DNA of 64,000 nt, taken from positions 186,001 through 250,000 of the forward strand of contig NZ_JACXBW010000006.1 in assembly GCF_014712225.1 (NCBI RefSeq), read 5' to 3'. Made by a program: the position numbers and the translations under genes. The DNA comes from Pseudarthrobacter sulfonivorans. Its GTDB lineage: Bacteria > Actinomycetota > Actinomycetes > Actinomycetales > Micrococcaceae. The stretch's first letter is position 1. Every line of letters begins with the position of its first letter. This document shows, one piece after another, positions 36,993 through 45,264 of the stretch. Below the pieces are notes generated by a model. It was not told the DNA's origin. It ran no database searches and worked only from the letters and a program-made list of their open reading frames with translations.

Positions 36993-38051
36993 TCACTCCC
37001 GGAGGTCGAAGATGTCGGCTCGAATGCCGTGGTCTCCGCTCTTGCGTTCCCCAGCTGGTGTGTCGTATACCACCAGCACCGACCTGTGGTCCTGCAGCAA
37101 CGTGATCCCCTCGGCCCGGTCCTCACCCTTTCCGAACGGTACGTCAATTTCACATTTCAGGTCGTCCCTGTGCAACACGGCCTCGCTGTCAGACGTCAGC
37201 GCGTTCCGCCACCGGAACACCGCTGTGCGGCCGTCGAGCTCCATAGTGGGTCCAGCCAGGACGAGCAGGTCATCTCGGTGACGGCACAGATCCCGCACGC
37301 CCAACCCCCGCAGGTCGAGGAAGTGCTTGCGGTAGCGGCGACCCCCGGGACCGATCGGCTGCGGCTCGATGCCGGACCCGTCGCCGACGCCGAGTTCGAC
37401 AATCACCGCCCACCCGCGCAGCACTGGCCCGCGGAGGCCGATGAACACCCGGTCGTCCGTCACGGCGAGGCCCTCGCAATCGATCCCGTTGTCTTTGCCC
37501 GGGATCGGATGTGAGGGTATGAAGCCTTCAAGGTGAGGGTCATCGGACAGCAGATCCAAAAGGCTTTGGCCGGCGCCTCCATCCAGGCCAAACACCACGG
37601 GCCGTTGCTGCCCACCGTTCCCGCTTGCACCGGGCTCAAGGAGTGTTCTGGTCGAGAGCCGGGCCAACACTCGCCGGCGCTGGCTGACCTCGACTGTCGC
37701 CAGGGCCTTCCGGGCCTGGTCCGGGTTGTGTTTGTCCTTGACCCGCTTGCGGACCGCGCTGTGCGACCCGAGCAGCCACAGGTTGTCACCGTCGATATCG
37801 AGGCCCTCGATATCGAGCTCCCCCTCCCCGGGCAGTTCTAATAAATCGGTGAGGTCAGAGCTGTGATGGTCATGGGCCTGGTCGCCCTGAATCGTGAGCC
37901 GTTCGACACTGGTCGTCTCGTCGTTGGCCACCCAGAGGTAGTCGCCCTGGCGAACTACGGCGGACAATCCATCGCGGAGGTCATCCTCTGGATCGAGGGT
38001 GCTGCGCTGATTCAGGACGAGAGTGATCTCGCCAGACGGCTGGTCTGCCAT
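36993..38051 (-). CDS. DUF3616 protein, probable beta-propeller
   Basis: The start at ATG 38051 has GGAG six bases upstream. The 352-residue product matches DUF3616: DGLSAVVRQGDYLWVANDETTS, DIEGLDIDGDNLWLLGSHS, DCEGLAVTDDRVFIGLRGPVLRG and RAEGITLLQDHRSVLVVYD. The repeated EGL/EGI strands suggest a propeller. No signal peptide is present. It lies downstream of the LysM-domain gene on the same strand, with 179 bp between them, and may share its SARP-box promoter. The function is unknown. Confidence 0.85.
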   Translation of the reverse strand: MADQPSGEITLVLNQRSTLDPEDDLRDGLSAVVRQGDYLWVANDETTSVERLTIQGDQAHDHHSSDLTDLLELPGEGELDIEGLDIDGDNLWLLGSHSAVRKRVKDKHNPDQARKALATVEVSQRRRVLARLSTRTLLEPGASGNGGQQRPVVFGLDGGAGQSLLDLLSDDPHLEGFIPSHPIPGKDNGIDCEGLAVTDDRVFIGLRGPVLRGWAVIVELGVGDGSGIEPQPIGPGGRRYRKHFLDLRGLGVRDLCRHRDDLLVLAGPTMELDGRTAVFRWRNALTSDSEAVLHRDDLKCEIDVPFGKGEDRAEGITLLQDHRSVLVVYDTPAGERKSGDHGIRADIFDLRE

Positions 38052-38230
38052 TCTTGACTCCATTCTTTGGCGGAATTCTGCAGCTCGGGCGTCGTACTGG
38101 TGGGACGGGCATCTGTATCGGCGTCCCGTCCTCCGGTGGCGGCCACGGCGGCGAATTTGTTCGCCGCAGTCGGACGAGCCGATACCTCGTAGGCGCGTCC
38201 CCAACGGGCCGCAGCCACAGCAGACAGACT

Positions 38231-38728
38231 TCAGGCGAGCAGCGGGATACGGAAAATCTGACCGGGAAAGATGAGGTCAGGGTTGTTGATGCGGTCCCGA
38301 TTGGCTTGAAAGACGTCCTCGACGGTCGTGTTTTGGCCCTGCTCACGAGCGATCTTCGTCAGAGTATCGCCGGCCTCGACTTCGTAAAGCCTGAAGCCCT
38401 CCAATGCTGTAAACAGGGTGACGGGAAGTATGTTGAGATCGGTCCCCGGGGGATGGATGCCGGAGGGATCGTCGCCGAAGACCTGAAGCGTCACATGGGC
38501 CGCGCGGGCAGTGTAGTCACCGACCGAAACCTGATGGCCGAAGTCCCGGATGATCCCCATGGAACCGGCGCCCTGAATATTTCCCTGGGCTATGCTTTGA
38601 CCGTTCTTGTCGAGCAGCTGCCAAAGGACGGTAGCTTCGAATCCGGTTCCGAAACCGGCAACCGTAAAGTCGCTGCCTATGACGTCGTTCGGCTTCGGCT
38701 GGCGCACTTCAATGAGTCGCGGGGCCAT
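38231..38728 (-). CDS. Gmad2 (immunoglobulin-like) plus LysM domain protein
   Basis: The ATG at 38728 follows AAGGAG. The 165-residue protein has an N-terminal Gmad2-type beta sandwich (IEVRQPKPNDVIGSDFTVAGFG) and a C-terminal LysM (YEVEAGDTLTKIAREQG; NRDRINNPDLIFPGQIFRIP). LysM binds glycan such as peptidoglycan or acts as a docking module. There is no signal peptide, so export would need another route. A SARP box lies 74 bp upstream, linking it to the peptidase island. Confidence 0.88.
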   Translation of the reverse strand: MAPRLIEVRQPKPNDVIGSDFTVAGFGTGFEATVLWQLLDKNGQSIAQGNIQGAGSMGIIRDFGHQVSVGDYTARAAHVTLQVFGDDPSGIHPPGTDLNILPVTLFTALEGFRLYEVEAGDTLTKIAREQGQNTTVEDVFQANRDRINNPDLIFPGQIFRIPLLA

Positions 38729-38802
38729 GGCTAACTCCTTAACGCCAGTTCTGGAAGGATGCACCTGTCAGGTCTGTACAAAGACACTTCAGCATCCCAC
38801 CC

Positions 38803-38818
38803 GTTACTGCCGCGTTAT
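38803..38818 (-). promoter_or_regulatory. SARP-type direct repeat upstream of the LysM gene
   Basis: Read in the direction of the gene the box is ATAACGCGGCAGTAAC, two RTAAC half-sites 11 bp apart. It is identical over 16 bases to the box upstream of the SARP gene near 47.1 kb. The near edge lies 74 bases before the start codon. Binding by the local SARP regulator is inferred from geometry. Confidence 0.7.
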
Positions 38819-38955
38819 CGCCTACGACATCGCTTTGGTGGCATAGGCAGCCACGCGGATTCTGCCGACGTGGCAGCCGGCGACGGCCCCTCAGAATCCA
38901 AAAACCTCACCAGAGCGCAGGGTTGGTCGACAGCCTTCCCTGGCTCTGATCGCTG

Positions 38956-41004
38956 CTAGCGTCCGATAAACCGGATCTGCCGGACATCGGTCAGTTCGGA
39001 AACCAGGCCCTCGTTGTCCTCGAAGGGGTCGAGGGCGGCAAGCGGCCCAAAGGAGAGTCCCGTGCGTTGTTCAATGGAGGCGATTGATCGCTGCGACGTT
39101 TTGTGCTTGCCGAAAACGAATTCCTCTTCACGCAGGAAATCCTGCTGGGACATTGTGTAGCCGGTGGCACATAGTTGCCTCGTCTCGTCATGAATGAAGG
39201 CGATGACCTTCCAGAACTCTATCGGGACCTGTACACCGAACCTGGTTGGATCCTCGCTGGTCAGGAACGGACCGGTGAAGACGGAGATCCTCATGTCGTC
39301 TTTGCGTGCGTTCTGGAGCGCGTAATTTTCGAGCTCAAGCCAGACTCCACCGTTGAAGGGTTGCATCTGAGGGACGGTGTTGGTGACGTGCATGGAGTCC
39401 GCATTTGCCTTCGAAGCAGTAACCCCAGGACCCCAGACGGGGTCTTCCCGCCGGGTCATGTGACCTCGGGAGAACTTTGGCTCGGCGCCGTAACACTCTT
39501 TAAGGATCTGCGCTCCGAGCGGAATACGCGGATCGGTGCGCCAGCCCACCCGCGGCATCGAGACGGATTGCAGCCCGTCGATGTTTACCGCACTGAACAA
39601 ACACAGCCGGCGGCTCCTGCTCATCATGACCGCGAAATGCTCGTACCGCAGCACATCTTCCGTTTTGCCATCGGCAGTGAAGGTAAGGACATCATCCCGC
39701 CCGCTCGTTACCGACGGCATCGGAAGGGGATCGCCGAGAAATGAGTCCTCGTAACCCAGACGGTCCCGGTAGTCAGCCGGAACCGCCTCGGTGAATACAT
39801 CATCGTCGGTATCGGGCGTTGACAACCCGACTGTCAACCGATCGCGTTTGTCGTCGCCATCCGCGTACGGGTTTCCAACCTCCACCGTCACCCGAAGTGG
39901 AACCACGACCGATAGTCTGGTCTCCGCACGGGCAGCTGCGGCTGCCTGGGGAATTGTCGGCGCCGGGCGATCCGGAACCGACGGCTGAACAGGACCCGGC
40001 CGGGTTCGGCCGCTCAAGACCCTTTCGAGCCGCTCCGCCACGACAGTGCTCGGCACCGCAAAATTGCTGACGAGGAATCGCCCCGCGAAATGCAAACCCA
40101 CCGCCTCACCCGTCTTAAGCGACACCACCACCGATCCGGAATTGCCGCCAAGAGTCGAACAATCGTGGCGTAGCGCCGTCGAATCCGACCCGGTCAACTG
40201 TCCCGGAGCGAGCCGCTTCTTGTCATAGACGTTCCCGAAGATCTCGTCCATCAACTGTTGGTCCGGGATCCGGCTATCCCGGGCCGGGTAGCCGATCACC
40301 GCAACCATCTCGTTGTTTTCGGAATGTGTGGAAAGCCTGACAGGCGCGGCAAGGGAGTGCTCCCTGGTCGGGGTGACGCTCACGAACGCCAAATCAGGTC
40401 CGTCTGAGTCCTCGATGTGAAGGATGCGATTGAGCCGAAACGTACGCTCTTTGGTGCTTCCGATCTCTTCCAGGAAGTCGACCGAGGCCTTCATCTGACT
40501 ACCGCTGATTCCCTGTTTGAACACGAATGACGTACCGTCGTTGCGCCCGAACTCGGCCGCCACATGACGATTCGTAACCACGACATCCGGTCTTACAAGC
40601 CAACCGGTGCCCAGCCAAGCCAGGCTGTGTCCCTCGACCTCAATGCGGCCAACCGCCCGGGCGGCGCTCACCAAATGTGCTGAGGCATCCCGAAGACGCG
40701 ACTTCCAGACGGTGCTCTCCGGATCGGAGAACACGAGTTGCGCCTGGTCACCGATGACGGCCAGGACGGGCCGGCCGGTCCGCAAGACTATGGTCTCCTG
40801 TGCGAATTCGGATCGATCGACAGTTTGTCCGCCTACCTCGATCGTCGGCCCGGGATCCCGTGGGGTTCCTTCGGGGGTGCGACCGGCCAATTCCGGGATT
40901 GATGCCGTGGCCGCACGGCGTTCGAGCATTTCCTCGCCCAGCAGGCTGTCCCGCCGTTCGATCTGAGCGTTGGCGGCCTTGAGGCGACCAATGAGATCCT
41001 CCAT
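38956..41004 (-). CDS. Trypsin-like serine peptidase fused to a DNA/RNA non-specific endonuclease (NUC)
   Basis: This 682-residue protein begins with a short helical stretch (LIGRLKAANAQIERRDSLLG). A trypsin-type domain follows with the full triad: H147 (TNRHVA), D204 (GPDLAFV) and S289 (GGNSGS). After a Pro/Ala-rich linker comes a NUC domain with the catalytic signature FSRGHMTRRED (H515) and a downstream Asn-rich segment (ANADSMHVTNTVPQMQPFN). No signal peptide is seen. The pairing suggests a nuclease whose release or activation depends on proteolysis. It is downstream of the M28 and M36 peptidase genes, with short gaps. Confidence 0.9.
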   Translation of the reverse strand: MEDLIGRLKAANAQIERRDSLLGEEMLERRAATASIPELAGRTPEGTPRDPGPTIEVGGQTVDRSEFAQETIVLRTGRPVLAVIGDQAQLVFSDPESTVWKSRLRDASAHLVSAARAVGRIEVEGHSLAWLGTGWLVRPDVVVTNRHVAAEFGRNDGTSFVFKQGISGSQMKASVDFLEEIGSTKERTFRLNRILHIEDSDGPDLAFVSVTPTREHSLAAPVRLSTHSENNEMVAVIGYPARDSRIPDQQLMDEIFGNVYDKKRLAPGQLTGSDSTALRHDCSTLGGNSGSVVVSLKTGEAVGLHFAGRFLVSNFAVPSTVVAERLERVLSGRTRPGPVQPSVPDRPAPTIPQAAAAARAETRLSVVVPLRVTVEVGNPYADGDDKRDRLTVGLSTPDTDDDVFTEAVPADYRDRLGYEDSFLGDPLPMPSVTSGRDDVLTFTADGKTEDVLRYEHFAVMMSRSRRLCLFSAVNIDGLQSVSMPRVGWRTDPRIPLGAQILKECYGAEPKFSRGHMTRREDPVWGPGVTASKANADSMHVTNTVPQMQPFNGGVWLELENYALQNARKDDMRISVFTGPFLTSEDPTRFGVQVPIEFWKVIAFIHDETRQLCATGYTMSQQDFLREEEFVFGKHKTSQRSIASIEQRTGLSFGPLAALDPFEDNEGLVSELTDVRQIRFIGR

Positions 41005-41062
41005 TTGCTTGCCTTTCTAGCGATGGCGGGGCAGCGAGATTGGTTAATCCCGGGTCTGGTCG

Positions 41063-42001
41063 TTAGGCCGACACACCGAGCATGGTTGCGACCGCGGCCG
41101 TGTTCATCCGGAGGATGCTGATGGCAACCGAAATATTCAGTCCGGTGAGGGTGTCTCTGGGGGTGTGCTCATCGGTGTTCAATTGGTCCTCGCCCTCGAT
41201 GGTCAGCACGGCAGGAAGGTCCGCGTCGATGAAGGACACGTGGTCAGACGCGAAGGGCGCAAGCGAGACAAATACCTCCAAATCCGAAGTATCGTGAGCA
41301 GCTTGTGCCAACGTGTCGATCACATGTTGAGAAACCGTCGCTCCCTCCAGCAAAACTGAGGGCGCGGCGGTGTTGAGCCTACCGATCATGTCCATGTTGA
41401 CGACCATGATGATCCTTGCCCGATCAGCGTCAGTGAGGTCGGCAACGTGGACGCGACTCCCGTGGAGCCCCTGTTCCTCGCCACCGAACAGCACCAAGCG
41501 CAGGTCGTGCCGAATGATGGCGGTCGCCAGTACGCGGGCGATCTCCAGGACTCCCGCGGCACCCGAGGCGTTGTCATCTGCCCCGGGTGCTGGTGAATTG
41601 ACTCCCCCGGCCTCATTGATGGAGTCCAGATGCGCGACGACGTAGACCAGTTGCCGCTCGCCCTCGGGGGCAGTGCCGCGCTTGTCGGCGATAATGTTGA
41701 GTGTCTCGCGGCCGCCGACGGCGACCGGCTCCTCGCGGGTGCCGTATCCAAGCGCGGCAAAGCGGTCGGAGACCGTCCGTGCCGCGTCGCGGTAAGCCGC
41801 CGAGAACGAATGCCGGGTCGGGTGTGCGGTGAGGGCTTCGAGGGTCGCCCGATAGGTGTCAGTCGAGACCTCATCAACCAGCGCGGTTGCCGCCATTCCG
41901 GCAGCGCGCCCGGAACTCAACTCCGACCGTGGCAACAACACGGGAACCGGCAGCCCGCCCAGCCTTCGACGACACCCTGAAGGCTGCACTGGTACATCCA
42001 T
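41063..42001 (-). CDS. M28 family zinc aminopeptidase
   Basis: The ATG at 42001 follows CGAGGAGAGCC. The 312-residue protein has the M28 metal motifs in order: VVAHLDSI, GADDNASGAAG, FGGEEQGLHGS, NMDMIG and SDHVSF. The first 35 residues are Arg/Pro-rich rather than a signal peptide. M28 enzymes remove N-terminal residues from peptides. It lies 48 bp after the M36 gene and 58 bp before the trypsin-NUC gene, so the three form an operon. Confidence 0.92.
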   Translation of the reverse strand: MDVPVQPSGCRRRLGGLPVPVLLPRSELSSGRAAGMAATALVDEVSTDTYRATLEALTAHPTRHSFSAAYRDAARTVSDRFAALGYGTREEPVAVGGRETLNIIADKRGTAPEGERQLVYVVAHLDSINEAGGVNSPAPGADDNASGAAGVLEIARVLATAIIRHDLRLVLFGGEEQGLHGSRVHVADLTDADRARIIMVVNMDMIGRLNTAAPSVLLEGATVSQHVIDTLAQAAHDTSDLEVFVSLAPFASDHVSFIDADLPAVLTIEGEDQLNTDEHTPRDTLTGLNISVAISILRMNTAAVATMLGVSA

Positions 42002-42049
42002 GGCTCTCCTCGTAAATCGGCGATTCAACGGGATGTAATGGCCTCACCA

Positions 42050-44134
42050 TTAGAGATCCGGTACCACAAAACTCTCCACGACACCCCTCAGATCAGTGGA
42101 GTTCTGTGCCGGGGCAACTGCCCCATCTCCCATCCCACGTTTGGCGAAACCCGCCCAGACTTCGGGCAAGTCCTCGGGGTTGAGGACGGTCGCCGCCGAA
42201 ATGATCCCGTCCCGGGCGTGCAGGAAGGTCGGTCGCGACGGCGTCAGCTTGAGGCCGCCCACCACGTCCAACAGGATCCGCCGCTCGGCTTCGTCGTGCC
42301 CGTGCTTCGCCACCAGGTTCACAAAGATCTCCCATAGTGCTGCGCACCAGATTTCTCCGGCGTTGTGCACGGCGCTGTTCGAACCGCCGGCGTTCGGACT
42401 AATTGGCGGACCGACCGGCAACAACTGTCCAGCGCTGATGTGGCGGAAAGTCAACGGACTCTTCGAGGTGTCCGCGCTGTAAGGGTATCGCCGGATCGAG
42501 AAGTAGTAGTTGTCATTGAAGGTGGGAGTGAGGTCGGTCCAACCGCCAACCGGGAATACCCCGCCGGTGAAGTCATCGGCAGGTTGCGACGTCATACAAA
42601 TAGCGAAGAAGTCGCCCCAGCCTTCGCCCATGGCGCGACCCTGCTGATTGGTCAAACCATTCGCATTCCCCACCAACCGGTTTGTGATGTAGTGGCCCAT
42701 CTCGTGGAAAGTGATCAGCGCCTCGTGATTGCTGGTGCGGGTTGGTTGATCGGGCTGTGGTCCCAGGAACTCGAACATCTGCATTCGAGGACTGGCCCCA
42801 TCTGCGGGGGTGGACATGTTCGCGTTGTCGGTGCCGCTGAAATCGTTGCCTTCGGCCAGGATTGGATCACCTCCGACGCCGCCGCGGCCGAAGTTGTCGG
42901 CCTGGGCGTTTCCGGCCGCCTCGTCGAAGCCCGCGTCATACCAACGGTCGTGGAGCCAGTTGACGTGGAAGAACATGCCCACGAGGCTGTTCTGGAGATT
43001 TGTTGCGTCGCTGGCGTCCAGGCTGTGGTCGTAGGTGTAATCGAACGTGTCGGTTGCCGAGATTTCTCCCAGGACATCGCCGTTGCCCAGCCCATCCTGC
43101 TCCTTCAAGTCGGCGTACGCGACGCAATTGTTTCCTTGGGTGGTCGTTGCGCCCGGTGGTAGCCACGGGTCCCGGCCTGGCAGGCTCTCGAGCGTGACCA
43201 GGCGTTCCGCGACAGTGGCTGCCTGAAAGCCATCGGGTATCCCCGTGGGATGGGGTGTTCCCGGAGCCGGCCCATCATGGGGCCGGAACAGCGCGTCGCC
43301 GGTGTTGTGCACGCGATAGGTGAAGGGTGCACTCTCACTGGCGAGGTTCTTGCGGAACAGGACAAATGGAGTGTCCACCGAGTCGATGACGTAACTGAAC
43401 GCGGGAAAACCGTCAATCCAGAGCTCAAGGTAATGACCGGAAGCGAACTGCTGGTTCCCCAGCGGAAACATCACGTCCTTTACCCTGATCGGCCGCTCAA
43501 ACTTGGGTCGACGGTCATTCTCGTCAGCCGTGAACTCATAGGACTGGTACGGAATATCGTCGGGCTGCGTTGCCGCGAGCGCGAAATCAGCGGACTGGTA
43601 AACCACCCGTGTCAGGTCGAACGCTGCCCGGGCAATAGCGTCTTCCGGGGTCCGCGCCCGCGCCGTGCGGCGCGCCCGGGCAGCGACGCCCGCGCCGGGG
43701 AACAACTGCCCGGACATCGAGATCACGCCATTCCCGTCGTCGAGCGCAACCGTCACGTCCGAATCGAAGACTTCGACACCGTCGACACTCTGGTACAACT
43801 GCGCTGTCTTGAGGCCGGTGCGGCTGACCGAACGCACCTCCACAGCCGCTGCATCTTCTTCTGCGAGGTTCCAGACGGCACGTCTGTCATGGATGAACTG
43901 ACGCACGGCGTCACCCGGATCCGAAGGTCCTGGCGCAGCCAACCGGCCGCTGGGCTGCCGGCTGACGATCCGGTTGGGAAGCCCCGTGGTTTCATCCTCC
44001 TCGATGACCAGGTCCGGAACGTCAGCGGACAACGCGTCCCGCCCCGTGCTGGGGGTCTCAGGGGATGGCCGCTCGGCGCCGCGCGCCACCTGAACACCGC
44101 GGTCATAAAGGGCGTGATAATCGTCCGGGATCAT
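42050..44134 (-). CDS. M36 (fungalysin) family metallopeptidase
   Basis: The 694-residue protein has an FTP/PepSY-type propeptide in its first 250 residues (VRSVSRTGLKTAQLYQSVDG, VEVFDSDVTVALDD) and a fungalysin catalytic domain. The zinc site is HEMGH at residues 477-481, with the third ligand in GEGWGDFFAI. M36 enzymes are normally secreted with a signal peptide and autoactivate. Here the N terminus (IPDDYHALYDRGVQVARGAE) is soluble, with no signal, which is unusual. GGAG precedes the ATG. It heads the M36-M28-trypsin/NUC operon. Confidence 0.92.
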   Translation of the reverse strand: MIPDDYHALYDRGVQVARGAERPSPETPSTGRDALSADVPDLVIEEDETTGLPNRIVSRQPSGRLAAPGPSDPGDAVRQFIHDRRAVWNLAEEDAAAVEVRSVSRTGLKTAQLYQSVDGVEVFDSDVTVALDDGNGVISMSGQLFPGAGVAARARRTARARTPEDAIARAAFDLTRVVYQSADFALAATQPDDIPYQSYEFTADENDRRPKFERPIRVKDVMFPLGNQQFASGHYLELWIDGFPAFSYVIDSVDTPFVLFRKNLASESAPFTYRVHNTGDALFRPHDGPAPGTPHPTGIPDGFQAATVAERLVTLESLPGRDPWLPPGATTTQGNNCVAYADLKEQDGLGNGDVLGEISATDTFDYTYDHSLDASDATNLQNSLVGMFFHVNWLHDRWYDAGFDEAAGNAQADNFGRGGVGGDPILAEGNDFSGTDNANMSTPADGASPRMQMFEFLGPQPDQPTRTSNHEALITFHEMGHYITNRLVGNANGLTNQQGRAMGEGWGDFFAICMTSQPADDFTGGVFPVGGWTDLTPTFNDNYYFSIRRYPYSADTSKSPLTFRHISAGQLLPVGPPISPNAGGSNSAVHNAGEIWCAALWEIFVNLVAKHGHDEAERRILLDVVGGLKLTPSRPTFLHARDGIISAATVLNPEDLPEVWAGFAKRGMGDGAVAPAQNSTDLRGVVESFVVPDL

Positions 44135-44244
44135 TTGCCATCTCCATCCAATGGTCGGATCTATCCGATCACGTTAGTGTCCTGCGTGCTGAGTGACCAT
44201 CCCACCCTGAGGAGGGGACGATCCACTTAGTCTCCGACGTCCGC

Positions 44245-44271
44245 GTCACATCGCCATCACCTTGGTGTCAC
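44245..44271 (+). promoter_or_regulatory. Variant triple direct repeat (11-bp period) before the Cys-rich gene
   Basis: Three half-sites GTCAC, ATCAC and GTCAC start at 44245, 44256 and 44267, exactly 11 bp apart. The geometry equals the SARP boxes elsewhere in the island, but the half-site is RTCAC rather than RTAAC. The array ends about 148 bases before the start codon of the Cys-rich gene and also lies between it and the divergent M36 gene. It is a candidate regulator site, not proven. Confidence 0.42.
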
Positions 44272-44336
44272 CGGAGTGAGATGCCGACCCGCAGCGGTTT
44301 TGCCTCGTACCGAGCCCCCGCAAAGGTAGCCGAAGC

Positions 44337-44352
44337 GTGACGCTCTGGTGAC
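44337..44352 (-). promoter_or_regulatory. Variant SARP-like repeat facing the M36 operon
   Basis: On the minus strand this is GTCACCAGAGCGTCAC, two GTCAC half-sites 11 bp apart. In this orientation it faces the M36 gene, about 200 bases away, which is far for a promoter element. With the triple repeat at 44245 it makes the M36/Cys-rich intergenic region rich in 11-bp-phased sites. Confidence 0.35.
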
Positions 44353-44419
44353 GAGCTGTTGGAACCATGACGTGAGCGGCTCAATCCTGATCCGCACATT
44401 GATGGCGAAGGGGCTAATC

Positions 44420-44803
44420 ATGACAACTGGTACGAACGAACAGAACGACGAATTCGTCGAGTTCGACGCACAGGCAATCTCGGCAACTTTTGAGGCAGCG
44501 AGGCAGCCGTTCGAAGGAAGGGATCTGGGGGCGGAACCCGACTTCTCCGCGCCATCGGATCGAGGCGAGCTCGAACTCCGCGCAACGTGCCTTTCAGTCG
44601 TTTCCCGCAACCGCAGGGTTTGCCTGAAGCTTCCACTGGGGATCGGACAGGTCTGCATCCCGGTGCCTTTTGACATCCCCGAAGGAACCGCAGTCAAGGC
44701 CTGTCTGAGCATCCGGTTCTGTTGTTTTGGCACGATTCCCACCGGTGTGTGCGTCACGCTCGATGTCGCCGGCGAACGAATTGCCAAAAAGTGCTTCCCG
44801 TGA
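44420..44803 (+). CDS. Small cysteine-rich protein of unknown function
   Basis: The ATG at 44420 follows AAGGGG at good spacing. The 127-residue protein has an acidic, disordered first half (residues 1-50, including FEAARQPFEGRDLGAEPDF). Its second half is beta-rich with eight Cys at residues 57, 68, 79, 95, 101, 102, 111 and 125. The Cys fall in short alternating strands (QVCIPVPF, KACLSIRFCCFG, GVCVTLDV), suggesting a disulfide- or metal-stabilised sandwich. No signal peptide. Its place, divergent from the M36 peptidase, would suit an inhibitor, a substrate or another regulon member; I do not recognise the family. Confidence 0.72.
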   Translation: MTTGTNEQNDEFVEFDAQAISATFEAARQPFEGRDLGAEPDFSAPSDRGELELRATCLSVVSRNRRVCLKLPLGIGQVCIPVPFDIPEGTAVKACLSIRFCCFGTIPTGVCVTLDVAGERIAKKCFP

Positions 44804-44843
44804 GTCATTGACGTCACGTCTTGCAGCGGTGGCACCTCGACAA

Positions 44844-44878
44844 CGGCCCGGGCGGGAAGGGACCACTGGCCCGGGCCG
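44844..44878 (+). terminator. GC-rich hairpin after the Cys-rich gene
   Basis: The arms CGGCCCGGGC (44844) and GCCCGGGCCG (44869) pair perfectly over 10 bp around a 15-base loop, 40 bases after the Cys-rich gene stop. There is no T-run, so it may be a weak or factor-assisted terminator, or an RNA-stabilising hairpin. Confidence 0.4.
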
Positions 44879-44981
44879 CCCCAGGGCCACCAAAGCAGAC
44901 CGCGTTTTTCGGCGTCCCGATCTCTGAACATCAATTCATGCCACATGCCACGCCATGCCATGGAATTCAAAAGGAGTAGAA

Positions 44982-45173
44982 GTGAATGACGAGCTGAGCT
45001 ACGAACGCTCTTCCTATTGCGCCAACAGTTGTTGCCTTGAGGTCGCCCTGGTCCCTGGAATGGGGAAGGTCTATGTACGTAATTCCCAGAACCCCGGCAC
45101 CCGGATTGCGTTCTCCGAGGAGGAGTGGCGCGCATTTTTGGCCGGTGTCAAGAGCAACGAGTTCGATGTCTAG
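44982..45173 (+). CDS. DUF397 domain protein
   Basis: The GTG at 44982 follows AAAGGAG; an ATG at 44955 has no such site. The 63-residue product fits DUF397: YERSSYCANSCCLEVAL, VYVRNSQNPGTRIAFSEEEWRAFLAGVKSNEFDV. DUF397 proteins are small actinobacterial factors usually encoded beside an XRE-family regulator with which they act. No such regulator is nearby; the neighbours are the Cys-rich gene and the convergent flavoprotein gene. Confidence 0.85.
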   Translation: MNDELSYERSSYCANSCCLEVALVPGMGKVYVRNSQNPGTRIAFSEEEWRAFLAGVKSNEFDV

Positions 45174-45264
45174 TACGCAGTTGGCGGCCAGGATCGACGG
45201 ACGATCGTCTGCCGGAGGATCGTCTTAAGCAGCCGGCGACCGACGCCGGGTGGAGGGAAGCCGG

